From: Anaerolineae bacterium
GTDB lineage: Bacteria; Chloroflexota; Anaerolineae; SpSt-600
Direction of reading: 5' to 3'
Assembly (NCBI GenBank): GCA_028275425.1
Contig: JAPWUT010000041.1
Location: forward strand, 1 to 10,541
DNA: 10,541 nt
Under the pieces are notes generated by a model. That model had not been told where the DNA came from. It saw nothing but the letters and a program-made list of their open reading frames with translations, and searched no databases. Below, one piece after another: positions 1 through 6,031 of this stretch. A program made the translations under genes and the position numbers. Each line of letters opens with the position of its first letter. Within the stretch, counting starts at the first letter, position 1.

Positions 1-1
1 T

Positions 2-1306
2 TACGGCGCATTGGTGGAGGCTAAGATGACCATTGCCTCCCTGAAGGAGCTGGGCCAGAGCCCGAAGAAAGTGGTCTTCGGGGGAAGGAAGCTCTTTGAG
101 GAGCTTGCCAAAAAGCACCTTTCCGGGGAGCGAAGGGTCAAGCTTCTTGAGAAGTGGAGGGAGAGAAGGCAAGGCCTTCTTTTCGCCGTGGGCCAGAAGC
201 ACTCTAAGGGAAACCAGAACCTGAGGCTGGCCTGGGTTGATGGCTACCTTTTCCTTCGCATCACAATCGGGGAAAGGAATTGGGTCTATGCCAAGGTAAT
301 CCGAAAAGTGAAACGGGATAGGGATAAGTGGAAGGTGCTTCTGGCCCGCCTGATGAGGGCGGAAACCACGGGGGATTGGTTCCCCTACACTGTCACCTTG
401 CGCCGGAAGGAAGGCAAGCTCTACGCCTTCATCTCCTTTGAGGAGGAGCTACCTCCGGTTTCAATCACCAAAGCTCAAGGAGTAATAGGGCTTGACCTCA
501 ATGCCGTCCCGCAACATGTGGCCTGGGCGGAAGCTTCTTCGGATGGGAATTTGGTCTCTCACGGGGCCATGCCCATTCCTGACCTTTCCGGGAAACCGAG
601 GAAAGTGCGGGATTACATCCTCTGGCTTACGGCCTGGGAGATTGTTCGCCTGGCCAAGGAGAAGGGGAAGGCCATTGCTTTGGAGCGCCTTAGGCACATG
701 CCTAAGGGGGAGCGAGGAGATGGAAGGCCGGCCCTCAGGCGAAAGCTTAGGAACTGGGCCTACCGGAGCCTTTTAGAAAAGGTCAAAATCTTGGCCCAAA
801 GGGAAGGGATTGAGGTCATTGAAGTGAGTCCGGCTTACACTTCGGTCATAGGGGAATTGAAGTATGCACCGCAATTTCTATTGGACAAGGACCGAGCAGC
901 GGCTTTGGTTATTGCCAGGCGTGCCCTGGGGTTTGAAGAGAAGATGCCCAAGCATTACGAGCGCTTATTGGGTGATGGAGAATTCCTTGGCTATGCCATT
1001 GCTTACTGGGAAGAGCAGGTTGAAGAGCTGAGGGCGAGGAAGAGAGAAGAGAAGAACTGGTGGAAGAGGAATGCGGTTCGGGGGAGTTTGGAGAAGGCAA
1101 AAAAATCCCTTCAGCTTCTTAGGGAAAGCGTGGGTGGCGAGCCAGTAGGGGCGACCTATCAGCTCGCTCCTTCCCAAGAGACGGCCGACCGATGGAAGGA
1201 GCCGGTGAGGGGCGGGCCCAAGCGCCTGCAGAATGGCTGGCAAGTCGCCTATGCAGCCCTCGTTGAGCCTATCCTTGGGGGTCTTTTAGGGACCTTTCTC
1301 CCCTGA
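2..1306 (+). CDS. TnpB-related RuvC nuclease of the IS200/IS605 accessory family (5' end outside window)
   Basis: This is the 3' part of a TnpB-type (IS605 OrfB) protein, the RNA-guided RuvC-nuclease family carried by IS200/IS605 elements. The frame is open to the window edge. The in-frame TTG at 11 has no clear ribosome site, and the visible N-terminus starts inside the family's conserved region (VVFGGRKLF, then GNQNLRL), so the true start is probably upstream. Numbered from the TTG: RuvC-I GLDLN with Asp162, RuvC-II ALERL with Glu225, a basic NWAYRSLL helix near 248-255, then PAYTSVIGELKY and RuvC-III LDKDRAAALVIARR with Asp292/294. The acidic triad therefore looks intact. Only about 15 residues separate the YTS motif from the LDKD motif, and the CxxC pairs of the usual zinc ribbon are absent. 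About 120 residues follow RuvC-III, rich in Lys/Arg/Glu. No TnpA (Y1 HUH transposase) is present; it could lie upstream or be missing. Family assignment is secure. Nuclease activity is inferred. Confidence 0.85.
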   Translation, partial: YGALVEAKMTIASLKELGQSPKKVVFGGRKLFEELAKKHLSGERRVKLLEKWRERRQGLLFAVGQKHSKGNQNLRLAWVDGYLFLRITIGERNWVYAKVIRKVKRDRDKWKVLLARLMRAETTGDWFPYTVTLRRKEGKLYAFISFEEELPPVSITKAQGVIGLDLNAVPQHVAWAEASSDGNLVSHGAMPIPDLSGKPRKVRDYILWLTAWEIVRLAKEKGKAIALERLRHMPKGERGDGRPALRRKLRNWAYRSLLEKVKILAQREGIEVIEVSPAYTSVIGELKYAPQFLLDKDRAAALVIARRALGFEEKMPKHYERLLGDGEFLGYAIAYWEEQVEELRARKREEKNWWKRNAVRGSLEKAKKSLQLLRESVGGEPVGATYQLAPSQETADRWKEPVRGGPKRLQNGWQVAYAALVEPILGGLLGTFLP

Positions 1307-1363
1307 GGCCGGTTCTGGTCTTGGGGGAATGGGAGAGGCCGGCGAGAAGGTTAGCTCCTGACT

Positions 1364-1404
1364 TGGTCCAGGGGCGAGATTATCAACACTATAGGGGAGG
1401 ACCA
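1364..1404. repeat. Short inverted repeat upstream of lgt
   Basis: The hexamer TGGTCC at 1364-1369 is the reverse complement of GGACCA at 1399-1404, with 29 bases between. The intervening sequence contains a TATAGG (1390-1395) that could be a weak -10 box. TTGGTC (1363-1368) would be its -35 only with a poor 21-base spacer. The repeat could be an operator, the structured right end of the TnpB element, or chance. Six-base arms are too short to decide. Confidence 0.2.
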
Positions 1405-1416
1405 GGAATCTTTCCT

Positions 1417-1423
1417 AAGGAGG
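1417..1423 (+). promoter_or_regulatory. Ribosome binding site of lgt
   Basis: AAGGAGG lies six bases before the ATG at 1430. It is a near-perfect Shine-Dalgarno sequence and fixes the lgt start. Confidence 0.85.
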
Positions 1424-1429
1424 AAGAAA

Positions 1430-2263
1430 ATGTTCCCATTTTTCCCTGACCCGATTGCTTTTAGGATAGGGCCTTTGGCCATAAGGTGGTATGGATTGCT
1501 CCTTGCCCTTGGAGCCCTCGTGGCTGCTCTCATAGCCGAGAGGGAGGCCCGAAGGCGGGGCGATAACCCCGACCACGTCTGGAATGCCCTGAGCCTGTGC
1601 ATAATCCTGGGCATAATAGGAGCCAGACTTTACCACGTCTTCTCCAGCCCAGCCGAAGGGCTCGGTTGGAGCTATTACCGCCAGCATCCGATTGACATCA
1701 TCGCTTTCTGGAAAGGTGGGCTTCAGGGCCTGGGAATCTACGGGGCAGTGGCCGGCGGAATCTTAGGCCTCTTCATCTACACACGCATCGCCAAACTGAA
1801 CTTCCTCCACTGGGCCGACCTCGGGGCCATGGTCCTGCCTCTGGCGCAGGCCATAGGGAGGTGGGGAAACTTCTTCAACCAGGAGCTATACGGATACCCA
1901 ACAACACTTCCCTGGGGCATAAAGATTGACGCCGCCCACCGTTACGGCCCCTTCACTGACCTGAGCAAATACCCTGTAGAGACCACCCTCTTCCACCCGA
2001 CTTTCCTCTACGAATCAATCCTCTGCTTGATAGCCTTCGGAATCATGATGTGGGTGAGCAGGCGCTTCAGCGGCCGCCTCAAGGATGGTGACCTCTTACT
2101 CCTCTACTTCATCCTCTACCCCCTCATCCGCATCATAACCGAATTCCAGAGGCCCGATGCTTGGAGGGCTTGGGGGATACCGGTAGCCCAGCTCATATCG
2201 GCAGGATGCATAGTTTTGGCTTCAGCTTTGCTCATCTACCGCCACGCTTTTAGGAGGGACTAA
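1430..2263 (+). CDS. lgt: Prolipoprotein diacylglyceryl transferase
   Basis: Lgt transfers a diacylglyceryl group from phosphatidylglycerol to the lipobox cysteine of prolipoproteins, the first step of lipoprotein maturation in the cytoplasmic membrane. The 277-residue length is normal for the family, and about seven hydrophobic segments are visible. The Lgt signature GRWGNFFNQELYG is at 143-155, with the essential arginine of that motif at 144. The second conserved arginine is in TEFQRPD (Arg241). The glycine-rich FWKGGLQGLGIYG segment (93-105) carries Tyr where the E. coli enzyme has His103, a variation also seen in Gram-positive Lgt. The start is supported by AAGGAGG at 1417-1423. The stop overlaps the start of the GH57 gene (TAATG), implying translational coupling. 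The DUF362 protein encoded at 5042 has an N-terminal cysteine that could be a substrate, although its lipobox is atypical. Confidence 0.96.
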   Translation: MFPFFPDPIAFRIGPLAIRWYGLLLALGALVAALIAEREARRRGDNPDHVWNALSLCIILGIIGARLYHVFSSPAEGLGWSYYRQHPIDIIAFWKGGLQGLGIYGAVAGGILGLFIYTRIAKLNFLHWADLGAMVLPLAQAIGRWGNFFNQELYGYPTTLPWGIKIDAAHRYGPFTDLSKYPVETTLFHPTFLYESILCLIAFGIMMWVSRRFSGRLKDGDLLLLYFILYPLIRIITEFQRPDAWRAWGIPVAQLISAGCIVLASALLIYRHAFRRD

Positions 2264-3963
2264 TGCCACTGGGAGCTTTCACTTTCGTCCTTCACACGCA
2301 CTTGCCCTTTGTCCGCATGGCCGGCCGCTGGCCCCACGGGGAAGAAATGCTGCACGAGGCTATGGCCGAAACCTACATCCCCCTCCTCAATGCCCTCTAC
2401 GACTTGCGGGAAGAGGGGGTTGATTTCCGCCTGGCCATCGGGATAACGCCAATCCTCATGGAGCAATTGGCCGACGAAGAAGTGAAGAAGCACTTCATGG
2501 CCTACCTTGAAGAGAGGATACAGCTGGCCGAAGAAGATGCCAAAATACACTTAAAGCGAGGCGAGGAAGCAATAGCTTCCCTCGCCTCCTTCTACAAGGA
2601 CTGGTACTCCGGAATCTTTCACAGCTTCGTTGCCCGCTTTGGTAAGGACATTTTAGGGGCATTCCGCCGGCTCCAGGACGAAGGCTACGTAGAAATCTTA
2701 ACCAGTGCTGCTACCCACGCCTACTTACCGCTGCTTGACCGGGATTCCAGCATTTACGCCCAGCTGAGAGTAGGGTTACAAACCTACTTCCGCCACATGG
2801 GTCGGATGCCCAAGGGAATATGGCTTCCCGAATGCGGCTATCGCCCCGGCTACATGAAGGACCCGAGGCCTGGGGAACCAATCAATCACCCTTACTACAA
2901 GCCCGGGCTTGAGGAATTCCTGGCCGACCTCAACCTGCTCTTCTTCTTCACCGATTCCTACGTCATTGAAGGTGGGAGGATGGTGGGCAAAGTAGCAGGC
3001 GACGTTATCGGGCCATACGGCGGGGTCCCGCGGAGGAGGCTGGTCATAAAGACCGATGAGCTTCCTACCGTCCGCAAAGGCACCACCTTCCGTCCGTATT
3101 ACATCCAAGCCACCAGGGTCGCCGTCTTTGGCCGGGATGAGGGAACTGGACTCCAAGTTTGGTCAGCAAGCTATGGCTACCCCGGAGATTTCCTCTACCG
3201 GGAGTTCCACAAGAAGGACGAGCACTCAGGCCTAAAGTTCTGGCGGGTAACGGGAGCTCAAGTGGACTTGGGCCGAAAGGAGGTTTACGACCCCGGAAGG
3301 GCCAAGGAACAGGTTAAAATCCACGTGGACCACTTCTGCAATCTGGTGAAGGGTAGGCTGAGGAGTTTCTACCAAGAGACAAACCAGTATGGGATAATCG
3401 TTTCGGCTTACGATACCGAGCTTTTCGGCCACTGGTGGTTTGAGGGCATCCTCTGGCTGAAAGAAGTCCTTCGCTCCCTCTCCCGTGACCCGGAAGTGGA
3501 GCTCACTACGCCCTCTTCCTACCTGGAGGAGCATCCGCCAACCGAAGCCATGGCCATCCCCGAAAGCTCCTGGGGCTTAGGTGGGGCCCACTGGACTTGG
3601 TTCAACCCTGAGACGGAGTGGATGTGGCCACTTATCCACAATGCCGAGCGGACGATGGAAGAGATGGTGGAGCTTTACCCCGATGCTCCGGACACGATGC
3701 GGGAGTTCCTCAACCAAGCTGCCAGGGAACTTCTTCTCCTGCAGGCCAGCGATTGGCCGTTCCTGATAAGCACTGGCCAGGCGAAGGATTACGCCATGGG
3801 CCGTTTCCAGCAGCACCTGGCCCGGTTCAACCACCTAATCTCCATAGCCAGGCGCGGTGAAACCTCCCCCCAAGATTGGGAATTCCTGAAGGAAATTTCC
3901 GGCGTTGACAACCCCTTCCCGGACATAGATTACAGACTCTTCAAAGAGAGGGAGCAAGCATGA
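2263..3963 (+). CDS. GH57-family 1,4-alpha-glucan branching-type enzyme
   Basis: This is a glycoside hydrolase family 57 protein of the branching-enzyme group (EC 2.4.1.18 type). That group cuts an alpha-1,4 glucan and rejoins it as an alpha-1,6 branch during glycogen synthesis in the cytoplasm. The conserved GH57 motifs occur in order: HTHLPF (11-16), GITPIL (60-65), WLPECGY (187-193) with candidate nucleophile Glu190, YDTELFGHWWFEG (383-395) with candidate acid/base Asp384, and the Trp-rich SSWGLGGAHWTWFN (435-448) in the helical C-terminal part. The 566 residues fall within the range of Thermus and Thermococcus homologues, and there is no signal peptide. AGGAGGG (2252-2258), inside the end of lgt, precedes the ATG. 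The 3' end overlaps the thioesterase by ATGA. Some GH57 proteins of this group mainly hydrolyse glucan rather than branch it, so the exact activity is open. No other glycogen gene is in the window. Confidence 0.9.
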   Translation: MPLGAFTFVLHTHLPFVRMAGRWPHGEEMLHEAMAETYIPLLNALYDLREEGVDFRLAIGITPILMEQLADEEVKKHFMAYLEERIQLAEEDAKIHLKRGEEAIASLASFYKDWYSGIFHSFVARFGKDILGAFRRLQDEGYVEILTSAATHAYLPLLDRDSSIYAQLRVGLQTYFRHMGRMPKGIWLPECGYRPGYMKDPRPGEPINHPYYKPGLEEFLADLNLLFFFTDSYVIEGGRMVGKVAGDVIGPYGGVPRRRLVIKTDELPTVRKGTTFRPYYIQATRVAVFGRDEGTGLQVWSASYGYPGDFLYREFHKKDEHSGLKFWRVTGAQVDLGRKEVYDPGRAKEQVKIHVDHFCNLVKGRLRSFYQETNQYGIIVSAYDTELFGHWWFEGILWLKEVLRSLSRDPEVELTTPSSYLEEHPPTEAMAIPESSWGLGGAHWTWFNPETEWMWPLIHNAERTMEEMVELYPDAPDTMREFLNQAARELLLLQASDWPFLISTGQAKDYAMGRFQQHLARFNHLISIARRGETSPQDWEFLKEISGVDNPFPDIDYRLFKEREQA

Positions 3964-4820
3964 GCCACACCGTGACTGTGCCATTCAAAGTTCGCCTTTA
4001 CGAGCTGGACAGCCTTGGGCACGTCAACAATGCCGTTTACCTCAGGTATTGCGAGCAAGCAGCCATGGAAGCATCGGAGAGCGTGGGCTATACCCTGGAA
4101 AAGTATCGGGAAAAGGGGTGGATTTGGGTCATAAAGCACACGATACTTGAGCATGTAGCTCCGGCCTTTTACGGCGATATCATTGAAGTGACCACGTGGA
4201 TAAGCCAGATAACCCCTGCCAGCACTTTCCGGGAATACCTCCTTACTCGTCAGGGTGATGGGGCCTTGATTGCCAGAGCCAGGAGCCGCTGGGTCCTTCT
4301 GGATGCCGAGAGCGGTCGCCCCCTCCGTATGCCCGCGGAGATGAGGGAACTGTTCCGTCCCAACGGGAAGATTGCGGTGAGGGATTTAAAGCCGATGCGG
4401 GGCGAAAAGCCTATAGAAAGAGCGAAAGTCTTCTCCCACCAACGCAAAGTCCAGCGTTACGAACTGGACTCAGCAGGGCACGTGAACAATGCCGTTTACC
4501 TCAACTGGTTGGAGCAGGCCAAATTTGATGCGATGGCCTCAGCTGGCTACACTACCGCCTGGCTCAAGGAAGTAGGCATAACCATTGTCCAGGTCCGAGC
4601 GGAAATAGAATACATGAAACCGGCGGTGGAAGGGGATGAGCTGGAGATAATAAGCCGGCTTGCGGCCATGGCTCGGACCCACGGCACTTGGGAGCACCTT
4701 ATTTACAAGAAACCCACGGGCGAACTTATAGCCAGAGCCTGGTCCACCGGCGCCTTCCTAAACCCCTCTGGCAACCCAACCCGTGCCCCTGAGGAGCTGA
4801 TAAATGCCCTTATTGAGTAA
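3960..4820 (+). CDS. Tandem double hot-dog acyl-CoA/acyl-ACP thioesterase
   Basis: Two complete 4HBT-type hot-dog domains lie in one 286-residue chain, roughly 1-140 and 155-286. Each opens with the thioesterase motif: YELDSLGHVNNAVY at 14-27 and YELDSAGHVNNAVY at 167-180. The Asp used for catalysis by YbgC/4-hydroxybenzoyl-CoA thioesterases is kept in both (Asp17, Asp170). Each half continues with the expected strands (for example LIARARSRWVLLD at 103-115 and LIARAWSTGAFL at 256-267). The likely role is cytoplasmic hydrolysis of an acyl-CoA or acyl-ACP thioester; the substrate cannot be read from the sequence. Most bacterial YbgC-like proteins are single domains that dimerise. The fused form recalls the FatA/FatB acyl-ACP thioesterases. 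The start overlaps the GH57 stop (ATGA), with GAGGGAG at 3948-3954. The 3' end overlaps the next frame by 17 bases. Confidence 0.9.
   Translation: MSHTVTVPFKVRLYELDSLGHVNNAVYLRYCEQAAMEASESVGYTLEKYREKGWIWVIKHTILEHVAPAFYGDIIEVTTWISQITPASTFREYLLTRQGDGALIARARSRWVLLDAESGRPLRMPAEMRELFRPNGKIAVRDLKPMRGEKPIERAKVFSHQRKVQRYELDSAGHVNNAVYLNWLEQAKFDAMASAGYTTAWLKEVGITIVQVRAEIEYMKPAVEGDELEIISRLAAMARTHGTWEHLIYKKPTGELIARAWSTGAFLNPSGNPTRAPEELINALIE
3998..4044 (+). repeat. Intragenic direct repeat, copy 1 (hot-dog motif)
   Basis: This 47-base segment encodes the first YELD..GHVNNAVYL motif. It matches copy 2 at 39 of 47 positions, including 19 identical consecutive bases at its 3' end (4026-4044). It marks the internal duplication of the thioesterase gene. 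Confidence 0.85.
4457..4503 (+). repeat. Intragenic direct repeat, copy 2 (hot-dog motif)
   Basis: Second copy of the 47-base motif, 459 bases (153 codons) downstream of copy 1 and in the same frame. The eight differences are six adjacent bases (Ser-Leu versus Ser-Ala region) plus two synonymous changes. Confidence 0.85.
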
Positions 4821-5013
4821 AAGCTTGAGGAAACACCTTGCCCTTTTAGGCAAAATAGACCCATTCATCCCGGTCTGCGTTTTACTTTCCCTGCTTTTAG
4901 TAGAGCCTTTGCTCAAACCTGGCCTCCCCAACACCGCCGACGGCCTCTTACACTTTTTCCGCTCCGCCCTGTGGCGCTGGGCCTGTAAGTCTAAATTTCT
5001 TGTCCAGGCATAA
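4804..5013 (+). pseudogene. 5' remnant of a large membrane glycosyltransferase-like gene
   Basis: The 69-codon frame begins at an ATG inside the 3' end of the thioesterase gene (17-base overlap), the position expected of a coupled operon gene. Its first ~58 residues contain a short basic N-terminus, DPFIP, a hydrophobic helix, and the sequence PGLPNTADGLLH. From memory, that string closely matches the N-terminus of the multi-membrane-spanning '6-pyruvoyl-tetrahydropterin synthase-related' / PMT-like proteins of Chloroflexota, which are many hundreds of residues long. Here the resemblance fades after about FFRSALWRWA (near base 4983), and the frame stops ten codons later. It is probably a gene truncated by deletion or rearrangement, with the 3' part lost. 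Alternatively it is a real small membrane protein. No ribosome site stands out. Confidence 0.55.
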
Positions 5014-5025
5014 TTCCTGTATAAT
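4997..5025 (+). promoter_or_regulatory. Sigma-70-type promoter for the DUF362 gene cluster
   Basis: A perfect -10 box TATAAT lies at 5020-5025. The best 17-base-spaced -35 is TTCTTG at 4997-5002, a weak match to TTGACA; TTGTCC at 5000-5005 is too close. Transcription would begin near 5032, giving a leader of about ten bases that just includes the AGGAGGG ribosome site. The site lies within the 3' tail of the truncated frame and ahead of the five-gene cluster. Confidence 0.5.
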
Positions 5026-5031
5026 AGCGCC

Positions 5032-5038
5032 AGGAGGG
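5032..5038 (+). promoter_or_regulatory. Ribosome binding site that sets the DUF362 start
   Basis: AGGAGGG sits three bases before the ATG at 5042. Together with the -10 box at 5020, it rules out the longer in-frame TTG start at 5000, which would place the promoter inside the coding region. Confidence 0.75.
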
Positions 5039-5041
5039 ATT

Positions 5042-6031
5042 ATGCCAGAGGAATGTAGCCGGAGAGAATTTCTCAAATACTTGCTCGGCTGGACAGCAGC
5101 CCTTTTCTTAGAGGGATGCATGGGCAAACTACAGCCTGCTCCTTTAACCCCAATTTTAAGCCCTACTTCTACCGTGTCCCCAACCTCAACGCCAACGCCT
5201 AAGCCCTCCCAAACCTCCACCACCTTGCCTCCAAGTGCCGAAATTGCCATCGCCAGGGGGAAGGATTGGGAGGCTATCACCAGGGCGGCTGTAGAAGCCA
5301 TAGGCGGAATGAAGGCTTTCGTTAAGCCTGGGGATACTGTGCTACTAAAGCCCAACATCTGCACCGCCGGACGACCACCAGAATATGCTGCCACTTCCCA
5401 TCCCATTGTGGTAGCTACAGTGGCTAAGATGTGCTGGGAGGCCGGAGCTAAAAAGGTTTTGCTGTTTGACTTACCATTTTCCGGAACTCAAGAGGCTGCT
5501 TACAAAGACAGCGGCATCGCTGATGCCGTAAAAGGTTTGGACGTGGAACTCCTGTTCGCTTCCCCCAGACAATACGAGAAGGTTCCGGTCTCAGGGAGGG
5601 ATTTGAAGGAGTGGACTTTCCTTCGCCAGGCCTTGGAAGCCGATGTCTTCATAAACATACCAATCGCCAAACATCATTCAGAAGCAGGCCTAACCTTAGG
5701 GATGAAGAACGTCATGGGTGTAATCCAAGACCGACCATTCATGCATTGGAACCTGCACCAGCGCATCGCTGATTTGAACACCGTCGTCCGCTCGCACCTT
5801 GTGGTTGTAGATGCTACCCGCATCCTGGTGGCCCATGGTCCCCAAGGCGGAAAGCTGGAGGATGTCCGCATTACTGATACTGTAATCGCTTCAGCCGATG
5901 TGGTAGCGGCTGATGCTTTGGCTGCTACCCTGTTCGGGAGAAGTTGGCGCGATATAGGCTACATAAGGATTGGGGCAGAGATGGGCCTCGGTTTGCCCGA
6001 AGGCCGTCGCTTGGCAGAGGTGGTCCTTTGA
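5042..6031 (+). CDS. DUF362 protein with Tat signal and low-complexity linker
   Basis: A 329-residue exported protein. The N-terminus has a textbook twin-arginine motif SRREFLK (6-12), a hydrophobic stretch (13-23) and then LEGC with Cys26. This could be a Tat-exported lipoprotein, though Glu at -2 is atypical for a lipobox. A Thr/Pro/Ser-rich linker (about 31-65) precedes the DUF362 domain. Family hallmarks are the Lys-Pro-Asn loop (VLLKPNIC, 101-108) and the later Ala-Lys-His-His and GMKNVMGV segments. DUF362 is a family of poorly known function, often encoded near iron-sulfur proteins; some members carry their own ferredoxin domain, but this one does not. The ATG at 5042 is chosen because AGGAGGG lies just before it and TATAAT lies upstream. 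The stop shares one base with the start of the polyferredoxin gene, so the two products are probably made together and may act together outside the cytoplasmic membrane. Confidence 0.85.
   Translation: MPEECSRREFLKYLLGWTAALFLEGCMGKLQPAPLTPILSPTSTVSPTSTPTPKPSQTSTTLPPSAEIAIARGKDWEAITRAAVEAIGGMKAFVKPGDTVLLKPNICTAGRPPEYAATSHPIVVATVAKMCWEAGAKKVLLFDLPFSGTQEAAYKDSGIADAVKGLDVELLFASPRQYEKVPVSGRDLKEWTFLRQALEADVFINIPIAKHHSEAGLTLGMKNVMGVIQDRPFMHWNLHQRIADLNTVVRSHLVVVDATRILVAHGPQGGKLEDVRITDTVIASADVVAADALAATLFGRSWRDIGYIRIGAEMGLGLPEGRRLAEVVL

Noticed and set aside
3581..3860. Small + strand frames inside the GH57 gene
   Set aside because: They overlap the conserved SSWGLGGAHWTWFN region in other frames and have no independent start signal or recognisable motif.
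4838..4853. TTGCC/GGCAA hairpin as a terminator after the thioesterase gene
   Set aside because: The five-base stem is followed by mixed A-rich sequence rather than a T run on either strand, so it does not look like a rho-independent terminator.
5000..5041. Longer DUF362 start at TTG 5000
   Set aside because: It would place the TATAAT box and AGGAGGG inside the coding region and put extra residues before the Tat motif; ATG 5042 is better.
4948..5406. Open frame of 152 codons on the - strand opposite the DUF362 start
   Set aside because: It runs against the promoter, ribosome site, Tat signal and linker of a well-supported gene; its Val/Gly repeats are the reverse reading of the Thr/Pro linker.
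5944..6030. Upstream ATG for the polyferredoxin at 5944
   Set aside because: The added 29 residues are highly basic, overlap conserved DUF362 coding, and lack a ribosome site; ATG 6031 has GAGGTGG seven bases upstream and a one-base stop/start overlap.
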